Notes: generated by a model from the letters alone, not told the origin. A stretch of 64,000 nucleotides of DNA from Zymoseptoria tritici IPO323 (GCF_000219625.1 NC_018207.1:1-64000); one strand, 5' to 3'; shown: positions 10,838 to 23,114, counted from the first letter of the stretch. Translations and numbers: made by a program.

Positions 10838-13020
10838 CTATTTTGCGAGACCGGTTAAATCGACCAGTCCTACCGACCTAAACGCCCTAATTGCCCTAGG
10901 TATCTCTTGAACCAAAACCCCCAAACACCAAAAGAAACATGCCGGTTTAACCGGTCTCCTAGTAAGCGGTCGAGCGGCGGTTTCCGCTACCCATACCGGA
11001 ACTACTAGCTGGGGGAGAGCGACTACGACCGAGCTTAGGAGGACCGGAGGAGGGAGAGCGAGACCGGTTGTTGCGGTCCTTGCGACCCTTGCCCTGACCG
11101 GTGTAAGAGGAACCGCTATGTCCGGTGCGATCGTAGCTAGGGGAGCGGTCGGCAAGGGGAAGGCGACTAGTCGGTCCGAGCGAATCGAACTGTCCCACAA
11201 AGTTACGAATCTCCTGTTAGGTGGCACCGGTAAACCAGCTAAGCAAGACTAGTCCACGGGTCTAGAGACCGGGCCAACCGAGCGAATTGCTACGACCGGC
11301 ACTACCGGGCACTGGTCGACTGTTGACGTCGACGCTAAGGACGCGGTAGTTAAGTCTGCCCTGGGAGTCCAAGCCAGCAGTAACCACAAGGAGCGGTGGA
11401 CCGGTCGGGACGCCTCCGACGACCCGTAGGACTAGTCCAATGGCGATCCGGTTACCGGCTGAGCTGCCGGCAAGGATCTGCAGCCGCTAGAGGGACTAAT
11501 TGGTAGGACCGGTGTACTAGCGGGGACCAGTCGGTAGGGTGGCAGGTAGGGCTAGAAGACCGGCGGGTGCGAGAGGACCGGTCGCGGCTGGAGGGGTAGG
11601 TAGAGCGGCGAATAGGTTAGTGCTACCGGTCGGAGCGGGAGGAGCGGTCGGTGCGGTTAGTGTGTTGAAGGGGTTGTGGGCAGCGGGACCGGTTAAGGTG
11701 GGAGCAGGATAAGCGGGACTGGTAGGAGCGGTCTGAGGAGGGGCGGACTAGGCGGTGCGACCGGTGGGACGGATAGGAGAAGGCATGACCTAGGCAGTGG
11801 GACGACCGGTGGCGGGAGTAGGTTAAGCGGTAGTACCGGTGGCGGGAGTCGGCTAAGTGGTAGTACCGGTGGCGGGACTGCCTAGACCGGCGCCCAAACC
11901 GGTAAGGAAGGAGGCAGGCATAGGGATATTAGGCCGTAGACGGGTGGCGTTGCTAGGAGTACCGGTCGGGCAGTTGTTGAGGTTGTTGCGACCGGTTAGG
12001 CGGCGGCGAGAGGGGGTGGCGTTAGTGCGAGCGGTCGTCTTATCTTCCTCCTCATCATCTAACACAGCGAATAGACCGGTCGTACCGCCTGGGCTACTAC
12101 CAAATACACCCTAACGGCGACTGGTGGACGACTCTGGACCGGTCGGGCGGCGGCGGCTAGGGGTGCGGCCGGCGTGAGCGGTCGTGTTGGCCTCCTCCTT
12201 ATTGTCTAAGTCTGCCAGGTTGGAGGCACCGGTCCTACCGCCGAACTGAGGTCCAGGAATCGGACTGGTCTCGGGGCGACGGGAGCCGGTGTGACGGGTC
12301 TCGGCGGGACGGGTCTCGGTGTAGGCTGGCGGTGGAGGGCTGTAGGGTGGTAGAGCGTCGGTCTAACCGGTCGCGTTAAAGCCGGGGCGACGGGTTGGTG
12401 CGGCAGGAGGGGGCGGAGGGGTGCGACCGAAAGGACAGGTTAATGGAGGGGGGCCGGAAGGACGGGTTGGTGGAGGGCGACCGGTGGGACGGGCGGAGCT
12501 AGAGGGAGCGGCGCGACCGGTGGGTTGAGCGCGACCGGTTGGAGGGGCGCGACCGGTCGGAGGGGCGCGACCGGTCGGTCCAGTCTCCTCCATTTCTACA
12601 TCACTGCTGCTGTCCTCCTCATCACTGCTTAGCACGATAGGACCGTCCTTATCCGCACCGGTCCGAGGGGTCTCTGGCACCCTGTTGTTGTGAGGATCCT
12701 AGGACAAGAGGACCGGTTAACGGGCCACAGTGTACCGGTAGTAGAACCGGTCGAGGAGTTGGCGATTGGTCAGACCGGTGCTCCGGTTGGCGACTTGGTA
12801 GTTAGCATTGTACTGCGGTTGTTCGGTCGACCGGTTAAGGAAGTCGCGCAAGGCATTGATCTGAATAAGGGTGTACGGACTAGTGCCACCTTGGCGCTGG
12901 ATAAGACCGGTCGTCTGGCGAGCGAGCCTCCGCAGCTCCGCTAGGGTAAGGCGACCGGTATAGGGGTCTATACCCAACAGGTCGTAGTAGTCGACATCCT
13001 CTAGGTTCTTCAGCTATCTA
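10838..13020 (-). other. Pro/Thr/Gly/Arg-rich coding remnant (minus strand)
   Basis: Minus-strand frames across this stretch encode low-complexity protein with repeated TGR units, for example a PPTGRA series around 12480-12570, plus acidic Ser/Asp patches. The frames are interrupted by TAG/TAA. A more ordinary segment at 12717-12977 (NALRDFLNRST) hints at a folded region. It may be the C-terminal part of the large pseudogene upstream or a second dead gene. No function can be given. Confidence 0.45.
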
Positions 13021-14159
13021 AGGTTGGGAGCTATGCTAACCAGTCGAGCGGTAACTGGTGAAGCGGTGACGTATGTGTTGTTTTTTTCTTACGTGACCGG
13101 TCACGTGCGGACTGGTCGAGTAGTGTTTAGTAAGAGCGGTAGAGGAGTAGTGGGAGCGGTGTGGGTAGATGCGAGCGGTCGGTCGGTAGGAGCGGTTCGA
13201 GGAGAGTGAGCGGCTAGTAGTTAACTGGCAGAGCGGTTAGTAACTGGCGGAGCGGTTGGTGAAATTTTTTCAAGAAATCTTGATAACGGCCGGTCGAGCG
13301 CAGACTGGTAATGCGGCTGTCTGCAAGCGCAGACTGGTAATGCGGTCGATAGCGCTGGAGCGCTGGAGCAGTCGGCTGGTAGGAGCGGTGTGGGTGGCGG
13401 CCGGTCGTGTGGTTTGTGTGTGTAATGTTGGTGTTAATGTTCAGCTAAAGATTTGAAAATTTGAGCAGTCGACCGGAAGAGCAGAATTTTGGTAGGGGGT
13501 TACTAAGCGACGTAGCAAGGTGGGGTGACTTGAAGCTCAGCAACTAAGCTGCAAGTGGGGTCGCTAGAGCGCAGCAACCAAATGCAAACAAACTGCCTAG
13601 TAACCAGGGCACAGAGACTGCGCCCTAGTAACCGGTGATAGAGACCGACCGGTGACGACTGGTCATGATGTTAGCGGTATAAGCCGGTAACAAGGGTTAG
13701 GAGCGGAAGCTGGGCGGTGAAGGGAGTGGGAGAGGAGTTGCTACTAGGTAATATAGAAAATGATATATATCTCCAAATAGACAGAGATATCACAAAAATC
13801 AAAAAGAAGTAAACAATAATATTGTAGGAAACAAAGCAACACCCCAGGTTAAATAAAAATATAGAGAGAGATCTTTAGAGGGAAAAGTAAACATAGGACG
13901 CAATAGCAAAGGGAAACTCTTACAATTGTATGAAATGTATTGTAGTAACCCTAAGAGAGAACCCTAAGAAATAGGAAGTGAAGTGCAAAATAAGGTTTAA
14001 GTGCTTACCGAATTCGGCGCTTGGCCTTTGTAGTGAACCGGACCAAGGAGTCTAACATGCGGGGTAGTATATCCCGTTTCAAGCTTAGCGCAGCATCCGA
14101 TTGAGCTTAGCGTATCCCGAGGCCGGTCGACCGGTCAGTCGAGCAACGTTTCGAGCAAT
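13021..14159. other. Non-coding spacer with AT-rich block
   Basis: GAGCGGT and ACTGGT motifs are repeated to about 13480. An AT-rich, non-repetitive block (about 13745-13990) then differs in composition from both sides and could be an untranslated or regulatory region. No supported gene was found. Confidence 0.45.
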
Positions 14160-17100
14160 GTTATCTGCTTGTTAGTGGAATCGCGGAAGTCGGGACCGGT
14201 CGACCGGTTAAGGGAGCAACCTCGTTATCTGACAACTTCGTTAGCGGAGCTAAAGTTCAAGAGTTCTGTTAATTTCACTCGTCTGCCTCGTCAGAACTGC
14301 CTCCTTCGCTACCCTCAGTGCCCTGTGCCATTGCACGTGCTGCTTCGTTAACCGGACTACCGAGGTCTAGATTCGCCCTAGAGAAGTACTCTAGATAGGC
14401 CCTGTACTGACGTGCGATGTGCCAGCCGTCGTAACGTGGCTCATCTCGATTTGGGTCTTTTCGCTATGTACGGAGGGCTTCCTATTTCGGGGTCTTCCCC
14501 TCTTCGTAGGCTTGTTCTAGGTTAGACGGAAAAGCTGCAATCCACCTGATTAATATCTCGTATACGACCGGTCGACGGGTCCTTAGAGGTGGTGAATCGT
14601 TGTCTGAACTCGGGCGAGGTCGGGCTGGGGCTAGGGGTTGAGTAAACGCCGGTAGTTGGCAAGTCTGGTAGAGCTTGCCGCTCTCGTATAAGGGCAGGAC
14701 CCGGAGGTATCTAGTAGCGTATAACGCAAAGTTCGTCCTCCACTTTTCCGCTATCCTCGGACTAACCGGTCTGCCTGTGTAGGGTGAATTGCCAGGGATA
14801 GTCTTTAGTGCATCGTAGCAGTAGCGAGTCTATACCCGCTATAGGCGGTTATCCCACGTACGAGGGAATCCATCGTCCCAGTTAAAGAGGAGCTAAATGC
14901 GTGTTTCCCAGGTGTTTGGCCAGGCAGAGAAGCCGCCAGTACCGGTCGCCCGCCTACCACCGTCTCTAATCGGGGAGACCCAGGGATCTCGACCGGTCGC
15001 CCGATCGATAAGGTCGTAGGAAAGGCCTTCGAGTCCTATACGTTCCTATAGAGATACTTCGTCGGGGTCGTTAATATACGGCAAACGGGGCATCTTCCCT
15101 AACCGTTTAACCGGTGTAGATAGCGTCGAGAGAAGACAGTTGCAGTAGCGGAATACACATAGCCGTGCGAGTTCCCTTAGGGTTCTGTTTAACGCAGCGC
15201 GGTAGAGTTCGGCGTCGCCGGCCTGCATATGTCCGGCCAACTAACTTATTAGCGTCTGTACCTAGGTCTTAAAGGCTATATAGAGACGGCCCTGACCGGT
15301 CGACCGGAGTTTCTGCCAGAGGAAGTCGTTTGCATATGCCGTCTGTAACAGAACGCCTGATTGGAACCGTAGCTGAATCCAGTCGAATATGTCGTTTGGG
15401 AGCTAGCAGAGGTTAGTGCGACGAAGGGTCTGTAGGAGAGCTAGCCTACGGCGATCTTGGGGCGTACGCACTCCACGAGACTGCTTATACTAGTCTTTCT
15501 CTAGCCGATAGTAACGCCGTATGTTGCGGCTGTTCGTAGTAAACGCAAGGATGTCGAGAAGGGCGGTCAAGAAAGCCGAGGCTAGGCTCTGTTAAACATC
15601 GATAGTGTCGCTACCGGTAGAGTAACCGGTCCGCGGGAGTATAGACAGGACTACACAGATTGCATACAGCTAGCGGTTAATCTGGGTCCGGATATAGCAG
15701 AGCACATTGCGCCTCTCGAGCACAAAGAAGGGCCAGTGTGTCTGTCTATTCGTATGCTGTACAAGAGCCGGTTAATCGAGACCAGCAGGGACTTGTGCTT
15801 TCTAAAATAAGTCCCAGGATATCCGATATTCCTCTCGGACCCCGAAGCCGTATAGACTATCCTCGCACGACCGGAGCGAGCGGTGGACTAACCGGACTTC
15901 ATGCTTGAACGCTGCAAAGATACGACGGCGCTATAGAGCCTTAGCAGCCTACCCTCGCCGGGAGACCGCCTAGGCTTTATCGGCTACACTCTGCGAGAAG
16001 GCGAGGCTGCTATACACCGGCTGGGAGAACAGAGGTTCGGTCGACCGGTCGACCGGTGCAAAGAGATCCTTAATGTTGTTGTACCCTTGCATAAAGGCGA
16101 CACCGCCTAAACGCTTAGGTGATTCGCGCTTTAATTCGCCGCGAACTGTAGTACTATTAAAGGTCCTACTCTACTAGTAGAGCTCTGGCTTTATATTAAG
16201 CCGGCTGGCTTAGTATTCGTTGCAGTTCGTACAGCGGAGCAGAACGAGGGGTTCTTAATGAACCCTCGACCGGTTTGTAGGTTAGTAGGCTAGGTCCTTA
16301 AACGTAAGATCTACGAAGGCGGTGTCGAAGTCGATGTACTCCTCGTCGAATTGTCGTTTAAGGGACTGGTCGACCACTTGCCGAAGGCTGGCGACAGACG
16401 TCTTACGGAGCTCGAGCTTACAGCCGTAGCGCACTGTAATCAGTTCCGCTTCCTGCTAGTCCTCTTCGTCGTCTGCTAGGCGTTTACAAATACGGGTCTA
16501 GAGACGTGCGAGCGGTAGTACCCTAGGACGCCGGGCCTAATCGCTCGGCCATATATTTAGAAGGTCGTAGAATAGCTCGCTAAACGACCAGTTGGTCGAC
16601 CAAATCGACTGCCGCTGGCGAGCGTAGGACCGGTTATACGCCTGTTCGAAAGTGCGAGGATGGTACTAGAGAATGTCGTCCGGGTAGGTGTCTTCGAGGG
16701 CAGGTATAAAGATTTCGTTAATAAAATGCGCTTGCTAGATCCGGTTAAGGTAGCAGCGGCGCTGTTTGTCGACTACTCGTTGCCGCTTTATAGATAGCAA
16801 AGGTAGGTTTAGGAAGAAGATGTAGGTATCGAAGCCGGTAGCACCAAAGCTACGGGCGAGCCGGAAGTGCTTATACGTCGTTAGGCGGATGCCCGACCGG
16901 CTGACCGGTGTGTGCCAGTTGCTAGAAAGAGTCTTTGTAAACCGTAGCTGGTAACAGAACTAGATGCTATGCCGATAGGCTGCAAGTGAGGTTAGTAGTA
17001 GGAATAGGGCATTAATGTCCTACCGGCGCGTTATCGTAAAGGGCCGCTGCTAGTGCGTTAGACAGGACCGCTCGAGCAATAGGACCGGTCGGTTATCGTC

Positions 17101-18380
17101 CGGTGCACCGGTACTGCTAGCGAGGAGTCTTTCCTATGCGATGCAGCGGATCTAGTCTTAACTGTAGACCGGGAGAACTCTATGCTCTGCAATATGTCGC
17201 ATTATATCGGGAATCGTACGTCGTTCCTCTGTGTTTGTGTCTCTGTCCGGGGACCGGTCTTGACTCTCCTTATCGCTTTCTCTAGTAACCTTAAGGCTCT
17301 AGTTACGGCAGAACTAGCGGAGCGTTTGACCGGTCCCCTGCCTCTCTAGACTGGCGCTATCTCCTATTGCCTGGGAACACTTGCAGCCGCTACAGCGAAA
17401 GGCTCTTTGGAGTGTCCGAATAGTATAGGGAGTTGTAGTGTTCCTTACCTCTTCGCTCTTATCCTAATCTGTCCCTCTGCTACCTCGTACGCTCGACCGG
17501 TCGCTGCTAGCATGCGACGACGAATCGTCCTCGACGTCTCCTTCTTCTTCTTCTCCTACGTCGCTATCGGCAAGCGACCGGTCGTTAGGATCCTAAGGAA
17601 CGGGCGCCTCTATCTCGGGCTCGTCGATGACCGGTGTTATAGTGTGCCTTGTCCCTGCCCTCTCGTCCTCGTCGGTAGCGCTACTACCTAAAGTAACTGA
17701 CCGGTCGCTACGTGTATCCGAAAAGTCGTCCTCGACGTAATCCTCTTCTTGCTCCTCTTCTTCCTTGTCTTCTTCTACGCGAGCGGTAAGCGACTGGTCG
17801 TCGAGGTCGGAAGGGTTAAGGTCCTAATTTGTCTCGAATTCGTCGATAACCGGTGATAGAGGGCCAAGCTCCTGGTCCGACTCGAACTCGTCGATAACCG
17901 GTGATAGAGGGCCAAGCTCCTGGTCCGACTCGAACTCGTCGATGACTGGTGACTCGAATTTGTCGATAACCGGTGGTAGAGGGTCGGGCTCCTGGGCTGT
18001 TTTAGATTCGTCGATGACCGGTGGTAGGGGCATGGCCTGCTGGTTAGCGCGGATACCCGTCGCTGCGATGCCTCCAACGAGGGTGTTCCAGTCGGACTCG
18101 TCGACTAGTCTATGTGGTAGCGCTGCGTGCGAAGGAGGTTTAGGAGCGATTTTCCGAGGGCTCCTCTTAAGGATAGCTGTCTCCGGGGCGTCTTCTGCGA
18201 GCTCGGTCGGACAGTGCTGCTGCTGCTGCGCCGCGCTCGCTGCGACGGATGGTCCTGCGACGACAGATAGTCCGGCTGCGACCGGTGCCTGCGGTTGTGG
18301 GGTGTCTGCGAGAGCATCCTGTCGTCGCCGTGCGCGAAGCTCTTGCTAAGTCTGCGACCGACGTTCGTAGGTAGCGGCAT
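14160..18380 (-). pseudogene. Large uncharacterised repeat-family protein, RIP-inactivated
   Basis: Read on the minus strand, a single frame can be followed from about 17.45 kb down to about 14.2 kb, interrupted only by TAG/TAA where CAG, CAA or TGG is expected. Preserved parts include a CxxCxCxQ..FCRxC zinc-ribbon-like segment (about 17.4-17.3 kb), an RLTTYKHFRLAR block near 16.9 kb, YHPRTFEQAY near 16.65 kb, and a clean 64-residue stretch at 15046-15240. Upstream (17775-18380) lie acidic direct repeats with the unit LGPLSPVIDEFESDQE. From memory, the YHPRTFEQA region matches a multi-copy family of large unnamed proteins in Pezizomycotina repeats; its function is not known to me. ACCGGTCGACCGGT insertions appear as TGR/DRST residues. 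Confidence 0.7.
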
Positions 18381-18674
18381 CGAAGGCGGCTTGCGACCGC
18401 GGAGACCGGTGAACCGCTCGCCTAGGCATCGCTTAAGGCAGCCTCTCGCAGGAGGGAATTAAGTAAGAACCGAAGCTGCACTAGGAGTGGGGCGGTATGC
18501 GGGTGCGTCCTCGTCGTCTCGGTGTAGGAAAAAGTGAGGGTGTGGACCCCGCGACCAGTGGACGAATTAGCGGTCGCGAAAGGCGGCTTCAGATCGCTGG
18601 ACCAATTAGCGGTGCCGAAAGCCGGCTTCAGCTTGCGGAGACCGCCCAACCCCAACCCCAAACTGCCTTATGGT
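18381..18674. other. Junction spacer before the segmental duplication
   Basis: Contains a direct repeat of GAATTAGCGGTCGCGAAAGGC / CAATTAGCGGTGCCGAAAGC type, about 38 bp apart, with GGCTTCAG following each. Short frames on both strands are not convincing. Homology to 37.36 kb starts abruptly at 18675. Confidence 0.6.
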
Positions 18675-19002
18675 AGAAATCGGCGCAAAAGTGGTGGTCG
18701 TAGGTCTGGTGTTCCAGATTCTCGTCTTTGCTCTGTTCATTAGTGCGGCAGTTACACTCTACCGACGCTATAAGTCGCAGGTCGGACCCGATTCCGGGCT
18801 GCTCGAATAGAGAAGATACTTGATCTCGCTTCTGACTGCCAGCAGGTGCATCGTTATTCGCAATATTGTACAAGTAGTCGAGTATGCTTAAGGCCCGGAC
18901 GGCTCCATTGCATCGCACGAAGTCTTTGTATATCTTTTTAATACATTGTTAATGCTGTGCGCGGTAGTCCTTATACTAGCGTTACATCCCGGCTACTTGT
19001 AA
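18675..19002 (+). pseudogene. RTA1-like gene, 3' fragment
   Basis: This is a truncated duplicate of the last 109 codons of the gene at 36854-37684. The tryptophan codon in LEWRR has become TAG, and several other codons carry C-to-T or G-to-A changes; the original stop TAA is at 19000-19002. There is no start or promoter, so it is a dead fragment. It is useful as a record of the mutation spectrum at this locus. Confidence 0.93.
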
Positions 19003-19639
19003 CGCTCCTCGCAGCGGAAGTTAGCTATAGACTTCGAAAGAAACAGTATCATCACGACAGAAACCAGTCTTATGCGGGAGACAACACTTAAGGGCTATCG
19101 ACCTAGGCCGTACTCTTATCCGAGGGATAGGGATTAAGCCCGGAAAGCATGCATATCCGAGCTTTTTATAGCGTGCTTAAGAGCGAGAGACCAGTAACGA
19201 CGTCACTAGCAAAATAGTAGAGGGATTAGTCCGAAGGTCTTGTCGATACGGCTTTTGTCGGAAGCAAAGTCGCCGAGATAATGTCGAGTAGCCAGAAAAT
19301 TCGCAATAAGTACCGCGATTGAACCGTCTCTATAGCTGCGTTCGACCTTCGCCGGATCTAACAAAGGGATAAAGCCTATTTTGCCGAGCGGTGCTTAAAG
19401 AGTTGGCCCGAAGGGCTAAGACGCATTCGGCATAGCACCGGCTCCGGCCGAAAGTTTAGGGTCGATGTAACGATGCTTGGCGTTTGACTTTATTCACTTT
19501 ACTATTGTTCTAATTGTAGTAGCCTTTCTTTTCTATAGTAAGCGCGCTAGTTATAAAAGAAAAGGGAGCACAATATAGAGAAAGTTAATAATAGGAAGAA
19601 ACGTAAACGAGAAATCTAAACTTCTCCTCTAGCTTGTAA

Positions 19640-21110
19640 TGTTTTTAATCCTATAAGTAACTACTACTACTACCTCTAACTCCGCCGCCGCTACTATAGG
19701 TAGCCCTCCCTCCCGCTTTTCGCTATCGCGAGCCGTAAGTAATTGTAGTAGAGTAGTAGTATAGGTAGCGCTAACTATAGTAGAATACCTTCTATAAGAG
19801 CGACGCCGTTTAGCGTTACCGTCGCCGCGAGCGTAAGTAATTTAATCTAGCGACCCTTATTATAGTATACCGAGACTAACCTTTATATAGAAGAGAGGAT
19901 AAGACGCGGCGCTACCGTATTTACTGCTCTATAAGTTATTAGTCCTTTGTTTTCTAAACCGCTACTATAGCTTATAAAAGAAACAAAACTAATATCTAAT
20001 AGCCGCGCCTGTCGTACCGCGCTACGGTACTACCTCCCTCCCCCTCCTCCGGCTCCCGCTCCTCTAATCGTCGCTCCGGTCCTAACTACTATCGCTGCCC
20101 CGGCCCTAGCTCTACTACCTCCGGCTCCGCTAGCGTATACCGCCCTAGCGCCCGCTCCTCTAGCTCCGGTCGAGTCTTCTTCCGCCCCTACTCCGGCTCT
20201 ACTAGCTCCGGTCGAGTACGGCGACGACGGGCCTACCGGGTAAGAACATCCTTCTCTTTAACTCTTTACTAGTCTACGAGACTTTAAGAGCTTTATAAGC
20301 TATAAGACTTTAAGAGTAGATATATTATAAACGGCTATAGATTAGAGAACCGTAACTAACTAACTACGTAGCCTTAACGACGACGACGACGACGACGACG
20401 GCATGTTCGTAGCGCCCGGGTAAGCATTTCCTTTATAAAGCGGTATACGCTACTTAGGAAATAAATGCTAACCTATATATAGCCCCTCTCCTTCGCCCGC
20501 GCCCGCGACTCCCTCCGGCGCTAGTACTAGTACTCCCGTTACTCCTCGGTCGCGTAGCCGTCCGCTCGGAAGCGGTACCTTCGCGTACCGTCGCCCGTAG
20601 TAGGCGGACACTTAGGTATATATTCCTTTCCCTTATAAAGTAGTAAATGCTACTTAGAAAAGAAACTAAGCTAACTCGCGCGTATAGTAGTCGGTAACGC
20701 TAGCCCGCTAGGCTTAGGCGACCGACGCGGTGCGCCGCCGTACTACCTATATTAGGCTCCGCTAGGAAACTAGAGTCTAGCGGGTGCCGGCGTACGCGCT
20801 ATACGAGAGGGCCGGCGAGGCCGACCGTTACTTTATACTAGCGACCGGGTAAGTAATTTATTTATCTATTACTATATAAAAGAACTATTACTAACTAGCG
20901 CGCGTATAGTAGAACCTACGGCAATTACCTATAGAAGAACTTACCTATAGGCGGATACTAGTAGAAGCATTAGCGGCATCGGCGCCCGATCCTACTAATT
21001 AGCGGGCGGGTGACCGTATAAGACCGCGTTAATTATTAACGACAGAAACGCTTCCCTTCGGGGTATAAGACGTACGAATAAATACTAGTTTCGCTCTCGT
21101 ATATGTATTT
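19640..21110 (+). other. Multi-intron, CA/TG-free gene-like segment (plus strand)
   Basis: A series of well-formed introns with GT(A)AG starts, CTAAC branch sites and TAG ends can be seen on the plus strand: about 19732-19788, 19851-19912, 20422-20485, 20618-20690 and 20848-20915, with probable ones near 19918 and 20238. They alternate with GC-rich blocks encoding Pro/Ala-rich and poly-Asp (GAC repeat, 20378-20402) sequence, some open. The same structure recurs at 38.3-39.8 kb. It may be an accessory gene of the Helitron or a captured gene. I cannot assign a start, end or product. Confidence 0.45.
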
Positions 21111-21113
21111 CTA

Positions 21114-21157
21114 GTCTTAGTCTTAGTCTTAGTCTTAGTCTTAGTCTTAGTCTCGAT
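21114..21157. repeat. Hexanucleotide microsatellite (TCTTAG)n
   Basis: About seven tandem TCTTAG/AGTCTT units, duplicated at about 39796-39839 in copy B. No function inferred. Confidence 0.9.
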
Positions 21158-21399
21158 ATTAGCTACATTAGTCTCCGTCTATTTCTTTTATAAAGTATAA
21201 GCGTCGCTTAAGAAAAGAAAGTAGTAGAGATTAGAAGGTCCCTCGAGGAGGACGGAACGCGTTGTTGTTACCTAAAGGCTAACTATACTAAACATCCGAG
21301 CGGTAGGTATCCGCGATAGTAACTCGCTACGCTAATCTCCTATTCTAGTCGTACGCTCGCATCTCGGCGACAATCCTACTACCGGCCGTAAGCCGCTCT

Positions 21400-21725
21400 A
21401 AGTCGAAGGTATCCTTAAATAGTAGATTATCTAGCTTCTTATTACGCGAGATAGCGACGTAGAATAACGGTACGTTCTTACGACTATTAGAGATATTAAG
21501 GACAGCCTTCGATAGTATTATACCCTACGCCTTATAAACGGTAATAGCGTACGCGAGTCGAACGGGGAACTAGGTACGAGTACGAGTTTCGCCTTTATAG
21601 AAAAAGGAGCGCTAGAATTATTATTAGTAAGGGCGGATTTCTTTTATAAGGTAAGGGCGTAGGCTTAGAAAAGAAATACGAACCTAGCTTCGGAAGATAG
21701 GAATTACGGCATACCGAGATCTACG
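21400..21725 (-). pseudogene. Helitron PIF1-type helicase, C-terminal end (copy A)
   Basis: The minus-strand translation gives PIFRS, then RTRT, a stop in place of Gln, FPVRLAYAITVYKA, VLNISNSRK, and a LFYVAISR-like motif. This is the conserved C-terminal end of PIF1/Helitron helicases. The two parts join in frame only if the 72-nt hairpin intron at 21612-21683 is removed. Gln-to-TAG and His-to-Tyr changes mark RIP. The rest of the helicase is missing from this copy because the duplication ends at the foldback element. Confidence 0.82.
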
Positions 21726-21826
21726 TAAGGAATACTCCTTAATATATAGACCGTCGTAGGTCGCTCGCGGCATAGTAACGAGAAAGTAATATAGCTAATC
21801 CTATAGCTCGGACGACATTAGCGTAT

Positions 21827-23114
21827 TGTTTGTTTGTTTGTTTGTTCCATTTACGTCCTTTCGGAGTCCAAGACTATGTAGGACGGCCTTGCCCTAAGGG
21901 CAAGGCAGTAGATCTATTTACAATCAAATTCTTCGGTATTCTTTAACCTTAGGGGAAACCCCGTGCCTAAGGCAATGCTAAAGGACTTTAAACAAATGCG
22001 AGACAAAGGAAATCAAACGAGTGTTACTACGGCCCAAGGCTGTAGAATTTTCGCGCCAAGCTTTTTGCAGAATTTTCAGCGGATCCTTCCGCTTCGCACG
22101 TACGTACGCTGCGAATTCGAAAGAGATACAGCGTAAGGCGATGTAGCGCAAAGGCGCAAAAAGCAGCTGTCTAACTTGCTGTCTTCTCTTGTCCTTAATA
22201 TGCCTTTGTGGAACTGTATGCCGCTTCCAAACGTATATAGCTATGTAGGTTAATCGTAGAGTTGTAGATTCCACCGTTGTTCTAACTCTTTAAAGTGACG
22301 GCCGAACAGACTGCACCTTTACGCAGTAGCCGTTGTAAGTACCTTCCTCGGAAGGGAAACTAAGACAGTCTGGAAGAAACCTCCTCGAAAACCTCTCGAA
22401 TCCGCCCGAAATCCTTCTCGAAATCCGCCTCTCGAATCCGCCTAAAATCCTTCTCGAAATCCGCCTCGAAATACAAGTACAGAATAACAGTACGATTCGA
22501 ACGAATAGCCCTCTACGCTACGAACAAGAAGAAGAAGAAGAAGAAAAAGAAGCAGTCTACTCTGCCCTATACGCGCACCTCCTCGAAATCCGAACCGAAG
22601 CACTTTAAAGAGCTAGAACAGTTGGTGGAATCTATAACTCTGCGATTAACCTGCGTAGCTATATGCGTTTAGAAGCGGCATATAGTTCCATAAAGGCGTA
22701 TTAAGGACAAGAGAAGGCAGCGAGTTAGATAGCTGCTTTTGTACGGCATTTTGTATAGCATTCCTCTCTCTCTTTTTTAAATTCGTAGCGTACATGCGAA
22801 GCGGAAGGATCCGCTGAAAATTCTGCAAAAAGCTTGGCGCGAAAATTCTGCAGCCCTAGCTACAGACAACGACACGCGAAAATTCTGCAGCCCCGGCTGT
22901 ACGACACTCGTTGGATTTCCTTTGTTTTGCGCTGCTTTTAAAGTCCTTCGGTAGATTCTGCTTTGCAGATTCTACCTTAGGCACGGGGTTTTCCCCTAAG
23001 GTTAAAGAATACTGAAAGAATTTGATTGTAAATAGATCTACTACCTTACGCGTAAGGCCGTCCTACATAGTCTTAGACTCCGAAAGGACGTAAATGGAAC
23101 AAACAAACAAACAA
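21827..23114. mobile_element. Foldback (long-TIR) element, copy A
   Basis: The left arm (about 21827-22300) and right arm (about 22612-23114) are inverted copies. Both begin with TTTGTTTG runs and TTCCATTTACGTCCTTTCGG at the outer edge and share the TCAGCGGATCCTTCCGCTTC block inside. The roughly 310-bp centre has GAA repeats and duplicated CGAAATCCGCC segments. No transposase frame is present, so it is non-autonomous. The right arm holds extra internal sequence (around 22840-23000). Confidence 0.9.

Larger units (their letters stand above)
7232..16057. repeat. Interspersed palindrome ACCGGTCGACCGGT
   Basis: The 14-bp palindrome or close variants occur at least a dozen times, for example near 7232, 7430, 7815, 8207, 8774, 9016, 9254, 9491, 9729, 10729, 14123, 14195, 15295 and 16044. 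The half-site ACCGGT occurs many more times. It is found inside tandem repeats, spacers and the minus-strand pseudogene alike. I did not notice the full motif beyond about 19 kb. Confidence 0.8.
18675..23114 (+). repeat. Segmental duplication, copy A (partner 37357-41803)
   Basis: About 4.4 kb aligns in the same orientation with 37357-41803 at a near-constant offset of 18682 bp. It contains the last third of an RTA1-like gene, its downstream region, the 3' part of a Helitron and a foldback element. In the first 300 bp I count 17 differences, all transitions at CpA/TpG or CpG. In the already CA/TG-free Helitron part differences are rare. Confidence 0.95.
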
